The notes beneath the pieces are model-generated. The model did not search any database and was not told the DNA's origin. It was given only the letters and a program-made list of their open reading frames with translations. From Kingdonia uniflora (lineage: Eukaryota; Streptophyta; Magnoliopsida; Ranunculales; Circaeasteraceae): a stretch of 64,000 nucleotides of DNA. Location: NCBI GenBank assembly GCA_014058105.1, contig JACGCM010000146.1, forward strand, positions 186,001 to 250,000, written 5' to 3'. The position numbers were made by a program, and so were the translations under genes. Each line of letters opens with the position of its first letter. The stretch's first letter is position 1. This document shows positions 23,801-33,012 of this stretch, in pieces.

Positions 23801-26630
23801 ACCATTGGGTCATTTTTCATAGACTAAGTTAATAATCTCGATAAGTTAATGTTAAAAACTACGTGCGCGGAAGCGATTAACGAGCACAAAATATAAACGA
23901 TCTCTTTTTTTCAAATAAACTCTACGATTACAAGCTCTCCATACCCGACTAGGGTTTCTCCCCTCTCAAAACTTACTGACTAACTCTCTCCTAGGTTTCT
24001 CCTAAATATAGGAGATCCCCACCTTTCTCTACACCCCTAATAAAATAGAAAACTACCAAAATTTATCATAATCTAGATTATTCTCTAGAATAAAATAAAA
24101 TAAACTAGTAAAGGAAACTACTAGAAGTCGGTGACATAGGAAACGTGCATAGGTCATGGTTGTAACAACCCACGACCTATCAGTTAATATTTAATATTGC
24201 AACTCAAGGAGCATGTAAACATTACACTCCTAACATTTTATACGAACGATTTATATAATAGTAAAGGGTAATTGCCCAAGATATAGTATAAAGCTATGAG
24301 TCATAGAATCTTCTGAAAAATGCTTTGATCTAATTATTCGGGCATTTGGTTTAAGACTTATCTCGTAGTTCTTTAACCTTTGCCAATCCATTTCAGTCAT
24401 TTTCTCCATCTCAAAACATTCGCACTATGTTGGAGAGTGGAGACATGCTGAAATATATTGTTTCAAATGTTGTATTTCTAATTTTAGATTGATGTATCTT
24501 GTAGCTCTGATATATTAATGATGTGTTGAACCATTCTTGAAAGTATATTTGTTCCTCAGTGCGTGCTTATTGACTATGGACAGGTTGGGGGAACAACAGA
24601 CAACATAGAAGAGAGCTGTGCAACTTTTACAACTCGTGCTTTGGGCTTAAAAACTCCATTGAAGACTACCCATCAGATTGATAATTGCAGTGAGGGCTGG
24701 TACTGTAGCTCAAATGAATTAAACATTGTTGATAGGTTTATAACGAGCAAATTTTAATATCATTTTCTTGCAGTGTTGTGTTTGCCAGGACCAAGGAGTA
24801 TTGCTCAGTATTTCATGGAAAGATCCGAGTATGCTCGTAACTTTTGTTCTTAATAGAAAATTGCTCATTTGCAGAGAATAAGCTACAGTATTATAATTTC
24901 TGATACGCGAAGTTTTAACATTTTCAACCAGGAGAAAAAAGTGAAAAAACTTTATCTTGCTCTTGCTGCGGCTCCTGTGCTGACTGGAATAATAACCCAT
25001 TACATGCGTCCAGTGAATATGGCTCCTAGACTTGTTTCTAAAGGTATGCTTTGTTATTAGTTATTATCAAGTGTGGGGATGTTTAAGAAGCATTAGTATA
25101 ATCCACTTTTGCGGCTGAGAATATAGTATACGCTGCTTAATGAATTATTAAATGTAATTTTGGACATAAGGTTAATACGTCCATAATTAGTTTTACGAAA
25201 AACATATATTCTAGAATGAAATATATGAGAGATAGGATGAATTATCTGTAGAAACATAATGACAGTTTTTAGCTCTTTATCATTTATCTTGATTTTCTTT
25301 TAATCCCGTACCCCTCTCCTCCCTTACCTACCTTCAGAACTCGCTTGAGCTCCAAGGAAGCCTACCAGAGACTTCTTGGAGTTCACTGGAAATGTGAGAG
25401 AGTACACAGAAAATTCAGCAGACCTCGATAAAGAATGTAATTGCATTCTGAGAGCTCCTGAAGCTTGTTATACCTATTTCATTGCACCTTTTCCTTTCCT
25501 TTTTTAAGTATATTCTTACATAATGTTTCATGCTTGCAGATTTTTCGGAACGATGGCATCAATGCCAACTTGAGGTCTTGGAATGCAAGGAGGTTCCTTG
25601 GCCAAATGCCATCACTGAAGAGAAGTACTGTATTGATGACTGTGGATGGCCCTCCAAAGATGTTGCATATGAGTGTAAAATCAACCTTTTAACTGGTCGG
25701 ACTCATCAGGTTTGTTTATTGTCTTCCCCGTCTCCCTGTTGTATTAGACAATATCTTCTTTCTCCTTTAGGCCTCATGTTTCTAGTTTTGATAACATTTC
25801 TTTCGGCTTTAATTTCTCATGTTCCTTAAGATTTTTTTTTTTTTTTGTTATTTGAATAAATGAATGCACACTAAAAACAAATTTAAACATTGCTAAATAT
25901 CTTGTTTAAAACCCCGACAAAACTGAAGCTAACTTAGGATAGTTTATATCTTTGTTTTGACTGTTTAATAATTGCTATCATCTTCACCAACAGCCAACCC
26001 CAACTGCAACTTTTAACCCACTCAAAAGCTGACAAAAAGTTGAAGGATTCTCTGCTTCTTTCAGTTTTGCATTAAATTTGGTGAAATTGACCTCAACAAA
26101 CTTACCACCAAATTTCTACCTGTGGACCTACAAAAAAGTGATTACGGCGTTTATAAATACTCAATAGGTTCACACCTTTAATCTTGAAATGATTTTTGCA
26201 AAACAATTGGACACTTGGTAAGTGACACTATGCTAGTGGCAGAAAATGCATTAAATTTGTAGCAACGACAAATGGTTGCTTGAATTTCTTACTTTTTTTT
26301 TCCTAGTGAAATAATAGTTTAATTTGACAAAACTAGCGATGTAACAAAATGCAGATTCGAGCGCAATTAGCAGCATGTGGTGCACCTATAGTGGGCGACT
26401 CAATGTACACGCCTTCTGTGTTAGCCGAGAAGGCAAGTCCTGGAACTAACCCATTTGGTGAGCATGGGAAACAACAATATGAAAGTGAAGATGCTAAAAT
26501 AAAATCTGTTGAAGAGTGGATTGCACAGCATGGTAAGGAACCAAGCGTAGCTATTGGTCTCCAAGCATGTCAGATCTCATGGGATGACGGAGAGCATATT
26601 TACGAGGCTAGATCTCCTTGGTGGAGGTGA
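15376..26630 (+). CDS. RluA-family RNA pseudouridine synthase, probably chloroplast-targeted (RNA pseudouridine synthase 6-like)
   Basis: This gene converts uridine to pseudouridine in structured RNA. Nine exons join in frame to about 479 residues: 15,376-15,620; 16,454-16,582; 16,688-16,942; 17,059-17,140; 24,584-24,699; 24,774-24,828; 24,932-25,043; 25,540-25,709; 26,355-26,630 (stop TGA). All introns are GT-AG. The N-terminus (MNLAFSFTSIFTNNLLSSLR, then SNYRTLAVPMAFMRTLTTT) is rich in Ser/Thr with basic residues, as in an organelle transit peptide. An S4-like region (TYLRVHIHPKRFPR) is followed by the synthase domain VVLDKPAGTS. The active-site motif reads THQIDNCSEGCVVFARTKEY, with the catalytic Asp kept in QIDN where most family members have RLD. 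Then [39 protein letters not shown], and the end ISWDD...SPWWR. Length and ends resemble Arabidopsis RNA pseudouridine synthase 6. The start is the first ATG of the open frame; a later one at codon 31 is possible. No frame-breaking change was seen. Confidence 0.93.
17771..17817. repeat. (GA)n microsatellite inside LINE RNase H sequence
   Basis: An uninterrupted GA run directly after the RNase H stretch read on the minus strand as AECVAVVEA. In the LINE frame it would encode repeated Leu-Ser. Confidence 0.97.
18178..18355. mobile_element. hAT-type miniature element, 178 bp (copy 1)
   Basis: Perfect 12-bp terminal inverted repeats CTAGGTAACAAC / GTTGTTACCTAG are flanked on both sides by the 8-bp direct repeat ATCAAAAG (18,170-18,177 and 18,356-18,363). 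An 8-bp duplication is the mark of hAT transposition. The interior has many copies of GTGTC/GACAC and GGACACG. It has no coding capacity and is nested in the LINE. Confidence 0.88.
19325..20640 (-). pseudogene. LINE ORF2: reverse transcriptase
   Basis: From 20,254 leftwards: SFRTIYLSNFSFKIVTMMMA, RLKKI, ICKEQGAFIPGKS, CHICLTSEMI, VHFKINITQAFDTL, CGWIYKVLSSAMISIPVNG, DPLSPLLFALAEDLLSKG. This is the non-LTR reverse transcriptase fingers and palm. Near 19,680 the catalytic motif reads FNDMFVFANGS, where active elements have [FY]ADD, so the active site is damaged. Several in-frame stops. Confidence 0.92.
20641..21587 (-). pseudogene. LINE ORF2: N-terminal endonuclease and linker
   Basis: The minus-strand start at 21,587 reads MKILFWNARGIGNKKSINYL, then LNPDVIGIAEPKI, the APE-like endonuclease start. 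PLLVIGDFNSNMRNGEKSG (about 21,350-21,300) and SDHTP (about 21,085) follow. The linker to reverse transcriptase (NWLKEGDRNTRYFHTL) ends near 20,645. The E of AEPK and the GDFN and SDH motifs are recognisable. The central endonuclease part is shortened and has stops. Confidence 0.9.
21600..23670 (-). pseudogene. LINE ORF1 (nucleic-acid-binding protein), decayed
   Basis: The putative start is at 23,670 (MDFDSMLGTMLGTGFNGKS). Downstream to about 21,600 the minus strand has broken frames consistent with a plant LINE ORF1, including a stretch near 23,100-23,000 where an RNA-binding (DUF4283-like) region would lie. It is interrupted by a nested hAT-like element at 22,286-22,654. Confidence 0.6.
22286..22654. 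mobile_element. hAT-type miniature element, 369 bp (copy 2)
   Basis: The ends are imperfect inverted repeats (CTATGTAAACAT on the left; CAATGTAACATTG read inward from the right). They are flanked by CTTTTCAG (22,278-22,285) and CTTCTCAG (22,655-22,662), an 8-bp target duplication with one mismatch. The subterminal parts contain arrays of CGTGTCCGACACG-like motifs. About 200 bp of its left half match, inverted, the copy at 56,121-56,318. Non-coding. Confidence 0.82.
23850..24235 (-). repeat. possible solo LTR
   Basis: It starts TGTTAAAAACTACG and ends CACTCCTAACA, so it has TG...CA ends. Minus-strand TGTTAGGAGTGTAATG is a typical LTR start. No internal region, primer-binding site or convincing 5-bp target duplication was found next to it. 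Confidence 0.35.
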
Positions 26631-27055
26631 CAATCAAAACTGAAGCTATGTTTCCGATTCTGGGATTTTGATTATTCAGGCCACTGATTTCCTTATGCAA
26701 CCATTTTGGCACCACATTTTGAGGGGAACATCAGGGATTTCACTGATGTCCAATGTGATTCCTGGAAGTGAAACGTCTTTGGTTGCACTGCTCCAGGTCG
26801 ATTACAGAGAGATTAGATTTGCAGACACCTTCTTTGGATTGGAAGCTCTCATGCAACTATGCAGCGCGCTTAGCAAAAAACAAATAAACTATGCAGCTAG
26901 TTTTTCTCTGTTTTTTTGGTGGGTCTGTTGGTTATATGTATACCAAGGTCCAAGAGCACATTTCTTAAACTATGCTCTTTTTATTGAATTTCATTTTTCT
27001 GAAAGGGGTTGAAACCCATGTCAGACAAATCGGTGTTAAAAAAATAAAATACTAA
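26631..27055 (+). other. 3' UTR of the pseudouridine synthase gene and spacer
   Basis: No coding sequence supported. An AAAAAATAAAATA stretch near 27,039-27,051 lies just before the Harbinger-like end at 27,056. Confidence 0.5.
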
Positions 27056-27429
27056 GAGCATCTCTAGCAGCCACTTTGGGTGTGGGCTCTGACAGGGAGC
27101 CCACAAAAAACCCAACTAACACCCGGCCTCTTCCAGTAGCAAGAAAACCCAACTCACACCCGGCCTCTCCCAACAAGTTTGAGCTCGCGACGTGTATTTT
27201 TTTTACAAGAGTTTAAAACACCACGTGGTGTTCCTTTTACCGTGCGGTAAAAAGATTATCGCGCGGTAATCATTTTACTGCTGTTTCAACTATTAAGACA
27301 AAATCACATCCAACTCGAGTTTTATAATTTTTTTTCTCATCTCATTCTATCAATTCGAAGGTATACCTGAAATTTTTTCCAATTTCTTTCAAAACACAAT
27401 GCATATGCCAGAGGGAGAAGCACACCTTA

Positions 27430-29582
27430 GTACATTACCTGGGTTTTAAGTGACAAGAGATTCAGAGCGAGCCGTAACTCGTTCGAGATCCGGAAGGAAG
27501 AAAAAATGAGTAAAATTTGAAGATGTCCTACAACCTATACCAAACCCACCCCAAGAAAACTACCCACAGATGTTTATTACCTAACTCCCATACGACGTCA
27601 ATCATATCTATTACACTGGCAAGTAACTCACGGTAAGTTCTAGTGTAATTGTGAATTTGTTATTTCCATAAATCAAGTGTTTGACATAATGTTCCAATGA
27701 ACAGAATCGGGATTCGATGCGTCCGTACGGCACATTCACTACGGTGATCAAAGTTTAGAAATATATTTCCATAATTCCACCTGTAAGGGATGCCGTGGTG
27801 AATATATTCGGGAAGTTTATGGATATACGCTTGGTCAATTCCGATAATCGCCTAATTCAGTCCCTTACAAAACGTTGGTGGTCGGCAATGCACACGTTTC
27901 TGTTCCTGTGTGTGGAGATAGGGGTCACTTTATTAGATTTCTAGATGTTGACATCATTGTCTATCGACCGATATCCGACACAAGTGCCGTATAATGACAC
28001 ATGGAGTGTTTTATCGAATGCGAGGCAATTGCTCCCCAACATTGAATCCAACAATATAAAGAGTGAGAACGTCAATATTTCACATTTGAGGACGTACTTG
28101 ACCATCGCAGCTGATCGGGAGGATGATATTACTATTGCTCGTGCTTTTATCCTCTTCATGATAGGATATTTGTGGTTCCAAACGGCCAACGATACCGTCC
28201 CACTTGGATATCTCGCGGCCGTGGCCGATTTGGATGAGGCTGCCCAATATGATTGGGGTTCTGCTATTCTTGCTTCCCTGTACCATGGTTTGGATACCAT
28301 AGTCACGACCGGGGTGTCATTACTGGATTTTTCCAACTTCTTGAGGTACACTAATACTTTTTCCTTACAAGTTACAAATCAAATATCTTCCAATAAACGT
28401 CTTCAATATAATTTTTAATTGTTTTTTATGTTGTTCCGAAATACAGTATTGGTTTTACGAGTATTGTGGGGTTGGTCACCCTATTGTCAAGGAAGAGGTT
28501 AAGTTTTCGGCCAATCCGCGCCTCAGAACATGGGAGAGAGGGAACAAGAAGAAAACAAATGACTAGGCAAGCAATTTGTTTACTCTAGGCAAATACCTCA
28601 TTGACCACCGGACTATTGAGACGATTACTTGGCGACATTGGTTGGAATTTACGGAGTCTGAGTTAGATGACGTACGAACTGCGTTGCTCCTGTTCCGTAA
28701 GAGAATGTCACTTCAAGTCTCAAATAGGAACTGCGAGTATTATTTGGGAAATAGATGTTGGAGGCAGTTGACTGGCACTGCGGGTATTCCTTTGGATCCT
28801 TCGATTAGCATGCCGCAACATATTAGTCCAGCTGATTTACAGGCGATGAGACAGGCCGGCTTTCTTGACTGTGAGCAGTTTGTGATAGGGGAGGAGTAAG
28901 AAACTTACGCCTCATGCTGGGCTGACCAAAATGCGGAGGTAGGCTACCTGTTGACAGATTCCTAGAGGATGGGGAATATAGATCTGTTCGGACCCTCTGC
29001 ACTCAGGGCTAGTATTACACCTGTGGCGGTTACGTCAGCGTCGTTTCATAGCTTATCCCAGGACTTCAGTTTTCCTGGCGAGCTCGAGGGGCCAGACCCG
29101 GAGTGACACATGGAGTGGACAGGGAGGCGTGAGATGCTCCCCATTCACCGCTTGAGGGATCTGCCACCCATGTCTGCCTCTTAACGCGCAGAGGAACTGT
29201 GACACCTAACTCATGGTATGCGACGACTCACCCTTGCAGAGTCTGCGCGGGATGCCCAGAGGCTCCATGAGTTGATTGATGAAAATGTTACTCTGAGGAG
29301 GCACTTGGGCAGTGTAGACGACTAGCTATATACGCATGTAAATAATTTATTTATGTATTTTTTTTTTCTTAATGTCATATTTATTTTGTCAAAATATTTA
29401 TAAATTTTCTTTGTCCTGTTCAGGACCTACATCTGAGGAGGGGGCATGACGTACGAATGGTGCCGCTACCACCTGGAGGTAGTACGAGGATGAGGCAGCG
29501 TGGATCTGGTCCGCGAACCAGGGGAAGCGGTGCTAGCCGCAGGGGGTGGGGTACTGGAGATTATTCTGATCCGACTCAGTAG
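27430..29582 (+). pseudogene. plant mobile domain (PMD, aminotransferase-like) gene, decayed
   Basis: The frame from about 27,780 reads PPVRDAVVNIFGKFMDIRLV, SLTKRWWSAMHTFLFLC, VEIGVTLLDF, a stop TAG at 27,942-27,944, then MLTSLSIDRYPTQVPYNDTW, LRTYLTIAADRED, ARAFILFMIGYLWF, YLAAVADLDEAAQYDWGSAI and LASLYHGLDT. This matches the PMD fold known from the MAIN/MAIL1 family and from transposon-borne copies. The C-terminal part continues at 28,576-28,899 (TWRHWLEFTESELDDVR, HISPADLQAMRQAGF), 29,218-29,325 (ESARDAQRLHELIDENVTLR) and 29,424-29,582, ending in an Arg/Gly-rich tail. An intron at about 28,350-28,450 and another at about 29,310-29,423 are likely. Scattered stops in other parts suggest decay. 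The function of PMD proteins is gene and transposon silencing in known cases; nothing here shows activity. Confidence 0.75.
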
Positions 29583-29660
29583 ATATATGTGTTTTTGATG
29601 TTTTTGTAGGCGTAATCTTTTATTGTAAACATCAGTGTTGAACAAATTCTATTGTTAATT

Positions 29661-30166
29661 TTGGGTTTGTTTCTCTATATAAGTACTTGTACGACCTGAT
29701 GTCACATTTCTTTATATAAATAAATATTAATCAATTTATTTTGAGTCTTGAATTTAAATAGAAATGCAATTACAATTCTTAAAATAGTAGTTCTACAAAC
29801 GAAATGAAATTCAAAAACAGATACAATTACACTTAATTCATCGTTCACGAGTGATGTATGGATTAAACCAAGACCATTCAGTAAGGGGGAGCGGATCTCG
29901 TCCATAGTTGGAAAGTTGGTAATTTATTGGAAACTCATCAGGTGGGACGTAGTTCCGGTAATAAATATCATATGGAGTCTCGAACGGGAAAGGTTGGTTG
30001 AATTTATCATACTATTCATCTCTGGCTTCGCGGAGAATATAGGCTAGTGGAACACCTCTGACTCGTCTATCAATACTCATCTGTATCCCATGAAACTTAT
30101 TACATTTAGCCTTAATAACATTCTACCTACTGTATAAATCTCCAGGAGGGTATTGAAGTTCCGTGT
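29661..30166. repeat. tandem duplication, copy 1 (506 bp)
   Basis: It aligns along its length with 30,223-30,724, beginning TTGGGTTTGTTTCTCTATAT and ending AGTTCCGTGT. The duplicated DNA is the C-terminal three quarters of the minus-strand trihelix gene with its 3' flank. This copy has more differences and no start region, so it is the dead copy. Confidence 0.9.
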
Positions 30167-30222
30167 CACTACAACAAATAAAGGCTACCATGTCATTTAA
30201 TTAAAGTCATTTCTATTGAAGT
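30167..30222 (+). mobile_element. CACTA-type terminus remnant, 56 bp
   Basis: It begins CACTACAACAAATAAAGG, very like the conserved end of plant CACTA (En/Spm) elements. It lies exactly at the junction between the two copies of the 0.5-kb duplication. No opposite end (TTGTAGTG) was found nearby. Confidence 0.55.
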
Positions 30223-30724
30223 TTGGGTTTGTTTCTCTATATAACTACTTGTACGACCTGATGTCACATTTCTTTATATAAATCAATATTAATCAATTTA
30301 TTTTGAGTCTTGAATTTAAATAGAAATGCAATTACACTTCTTAAAATAGTAGTTCTACGTATGAAATATAAATCAAAAACAGATACAATTGCACTTAATT
30401 CATTGTTCACGAGTGATGTATGGATTAATCCAAACCATTCAGTAAGGGGGAGCGGATCCCGTCCATAGTTTTCTAGCCGATAATTTATAGGAGGATCAGG
30501 CGGGTTGTACTTCCGGTAAAAAATATCGTATGGAGTCTCAAACTGAAACGGCTGGTTGTATTTGTCATACCATTCATTTCTGGCTTCGCGGAGAATATAA
30601 GCTAGTGGAACACCTCTGACCCGTATATCAATACTCATCTGTATTTCATGAAACTCATCACACTTAGCCTTAATAATATTCTGCCTGTTGTATAAATCTC
30701 CGGGAGGGTATCGAAGTTCCGTGT
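30223..30724. repeat. tandem duplication, copy 2 (502 bp)
   Basis: Partner of 29,661-30,166. It contains the better preserved copy of the trihelix gene's 3' part. Confidence 0.9.
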
Positions 30725-30887
30725 ACATCCTGAATTGGACGTGAATTCTGTTCCATAACTGATTGAAGTTGAGTTGTCGGAGATGTGGATTATCAACAAA
30801 ATACTACCAGGATTCGGCCAGGGCGCAGTCTTCATTCCACCTAAATACCACCAAAGAATCCTGTGTTAGAGCGGATAAACTCGGCAT
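30264..30887 (-). pseudogene. trihelix/Myb-SANT-like DNA-binding ORF1 (unit A)
   Basis: From the ATG at 30,887: MPSLSALTQDSLVVFRWNED, CALAESW, a stop TAG at 30,806-30,804, YFVDNPHLRQLNFNQLWNRI, HVQFRMYTE, NIIKAKCDEFHEIQ, ILREARNEWYDKYNQPFQFE and TPYDIFYRKY. The spaced W, ...W..., ..W.R....F.. and IKAKC..F pattern is that of the trihelix/SANT domain of Harbinger ORF1 and related plant proteins. ORF1 helps the transposase bind DNA and enter the nucleus in PIF/Harbinger elements. It is the counterpart in position and direction of the Myb ORF1 in unit B. One in-frame stop separates the first helix from the rest. Confidence 0.7.
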
Positions 30888-31399
30888 TGTTGAGTTTAAG
30901 CAGAGGAGTGTTGTTAGAGCATCTCCAGCCAAAATATATATAAAGCAAAAAGTAGCCATTGTGATCCAAAACTAGCCGTTGTGAAGGACTCACCAGAGGA
31001 AGAAGCCATTGTTGTTTGAGTCTTGAATTAAAAAAATGAGTTTTTCCAATGTCTATTCGACATGCCCTTTTTTATTCGAACAAAATAAGGTCTTATTCGA
31101 ACAATTTTCCACAAGAGCAGTTTTATTCGAATAGACCCATAGTCTGTTCGAGCAAATTTTGGCATGAGCTATTTTATTCGAACATACCCTATGTTTATTC
31201 AAAGAAAATCAGGGATTTGGCGGTAAAAAGAATACCGCGTGGTGTTCTTTTTACCGCACGGTAATAGGAACACTGCGCGGTATTCTTTTCACCGCCAAAT
31301 CCCTGATTTTCAAGACCCATATCTTCTTTTTCCCCCTTTTTTACACTTCTCTCTTCAATTGGAAACTTGTTCCCCTTCACCGTCAACACCCTTCTTTCA

Positions 31400-32543
31400 A
31401 CTCCATAACCTCAAATATCTTCTTCATCATCCTATTCATCCATTGATGACCCTTCATGTGTATCGTTGTCTTCCTCTGACGATCTTATCTTTGATTGTGC
31501 AGCGGTAATTTGCATTATGCACCAAACTGTAACAAACCAAGTAGTACTTGATGCAACTTTGAGTCATGGCGAGAGTGTCATGGGCCTTAAGGATAAGAGA
31601 AAGAAGGGAGATCACCCATTGGGGTATTACAATATTATACGGGACTACTTAAGCCGAATTGCATATATGAGCCATGGGAATTTTGGAGATGTTTTCATAT
31701 GAGTAGAGACATGTTTATGCGTATATTTGATGTTATCGTTGCACATGATCATTACTTTGTCCAAAAACCCAACAACTCTGGTACTATGGGGTTATCACTG
31801 TACCAAAAGTTAGTCGCAGCACTACGTTTCCTAAGCTACGGTCTTGCGGCAGATCTTTTTGACGAGTATATCCGAATAGAAGAAAGCATAACCTTGTTAT
31901 GTGTGAAAAAGTTTTGTACTGTGGTTATACAAATTTTTGGCGAGGAATATCTTCGAGCACCAAACGCGGTCGACGTCGAAAGGTTAAAAGCAATCGGAGA
32001 GTCACGGGGATTTCTCGGCATGTTAGGAAGCCTTGATTGCATGCATTGGATATGGAAATTTTTCCCATAGCTTGGCACAGTCAATTTACTGGTCATTACC
32101 CCAAGGCGACACTGATTCTTGAAGTGGTAGCTTCACACGACCTTTGGATTTGGCATGTTTTTTTTGGGTTACCAGGGTTTAACAATAATATCAATGTCCT
32201 AGAACAATCACATCATTTCACCGACCTGGCCGATGGTATCGCCCCGCCTTGCAATTATACAATTGCCAAAAAAACTTATGATATGGGGTATTACCTAGCG
32301 GATGGCATATACCCTAAATGGGGAACACTTGTCCAAACCATATCCAATCCGGTTATAGCGAAACAAATTATTTTTGCTCAACAACAAGAAAGTTGCTGAA
32401 AAGACGTAGAACGGGCGTTTGGGATTTTATAATCTCGGTTCAATGTTATAAAAATTTCGGTTAAATTATGGAAACCCAAGGTTTTGAACAATATCATGAA
32501 GGCGTGCGTGATAATGCACAATATGATCGTTGAAGAGGAATGA
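31400..32543 (+). pseudogene. Harbinger-type DDE transposase (HARBI1 family)
   Basis: The coding sequence runs from a serine-rich start (about 31,400) through HPLGYYNIIRDYLSRIAYMS, SRDMFMRIFDVIVAHDHYF, LSLYQKLVAALRFLSYGLAA, GMLGSLDCMHW (first catalytic Asp), GHYPKATLILEVVASHDLWI (second Asp), HVFFGLPGFNN, and DVERAFGIL (catalytic Glu) to KACVIMHNMIVEEE, stop at 32,543. The D, D and E residues are recognisable. Frameshifts near 31,700 and 32,050 and a stop after FGIL (about 32,433) make it inactive. Confidence 0.92.
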
Positions 32544-33012
32544 GGTTCACTCCCATCATACTTAGACTACAATCCGACCGATCCCTCAACTATCGAAGGC
32601 GAACGGTTCAATATTGTACACGAATGCGGAACAATAAAATCTTTTATATCGCAAATGAACCGCATTCGAAGTTGAGAACTACACATTATTCTAAAGGATA
32701 ATTTAATCGAGCATTTGTGGGTCGTGAAGGGAAATCTTAAAACCTAGTACTTCATTTTTATATTATCTGCGTGTTCTTGATGTAATTTAATGCTTATTAG
32801 CAGTACAAGTTTATTAAACAAGTTTCTGATATTGTATTAATCTTGTATTTGTTTTAACACAATATTATCAGAAATAAACATTTCGAAAATAAGATTGCAT
32901 TCTTAAATAACAAAGTACATTATTCAAACGATTACATTATTGGAAGGTAAACTACATTTTTGGAAATAAAACTTTTATATACAGCAAAGTTAAATTACAT
33001 TTCATCACCACT
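32544..33012. other. spacer between the convergent Harbinger genes
   Basis: AT-rich 3' flank of both genes; nothing else seen. Confidence 0.6.

Larger units (their letters stand above)
17493..23820 (-). mobile_element. near full-length L1-type LINE with 14-bp target duplication
   Basis: AGACTAAGTTAATA stands at both ends (17,479-17,492 and 23,821-23,834), a clear target-site duplication. The 3' end (left) begins with a short T run on the plus strand, the complement of a poly(A) tail. On the minus strand the order is 5' UTR, ORF1 (start near 23,670), ORF2 (start 21,587) with endonuclease, reverse transcriptase, zinc-binding region and RNase H. This is the plant L1 layout. Both ORFs carry stops, and two short hAT-type elements are nested in it. 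At 6.3 kb it looks nearly complete, hence not 5'-truncated. Confidence 0.93.
17141..24583 (+). other. 7.4-kb intron 4 of the pseudouridine synthase gene
   Basis: The donor GTAGGT follows GGG ACA TCG (17,138-17,140) and the acceptor CAG is at 24,581-24,583. It splits the gene between KPAGTS and VGGTTDN. Most of it is an antisense L1 LINE (17,493-23,820). A possible solo LTR is at 23,850-24,235. The remaining parts (17,141-17,478 and 24,236-24,583) show nothing recognisable. Confidence 0.85.
27056..30916. mobile_element. unit A: Harbinger-like unit carrying a PMD gene and a trihelix ORF1
   Basis: The left edge is TAA followed by GAGCATCTCTAGCAGCC, the type of TSD (TTA/TAA) and terminal sequence seen in plant PIF/Harbinger elements and at the start of unit B (30,917). 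Inside are a PMD gene on the plus strand and a trihelix-type ORF1 on the minus strand, converging. Just inside the left end is a motif CCACGTGGTGTTCCTTTTACC that is also found in unit B. No matching right terminal repeat was found; unit B begins where it would be expected. Calling this one mobile unit is inference. Confidence 0.5.

Noticed and set aside
25320..25440. Possible additional exon of the pseudouridine synthase (AACTCGCTTGAGCTCC...)
   Set aside because: Exon 24,932-25,043 joins exon 25,540-25,709 in the right phase without it, giving APRLVSKDFSERWHQ as in the family.
26668..27012. 114-codon frame after the pseudouridine synthase stop
   Set aside because: It lies in the 3' UTR and shows no family similarity or splice link.
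27160..27290. CRISPR-like or operator-like palindromes (TACCGTGCGGTA)
   Set aside because: This is plant nuclear DNA; the palindromes fit subterminal transposon motifs, not bacterial systems.
30635..30835. Alternative minus-strand frame over the trihelix start
   Set aside because: The frame from 30,887 has the conserved trihelix residues; this one is a shadow.
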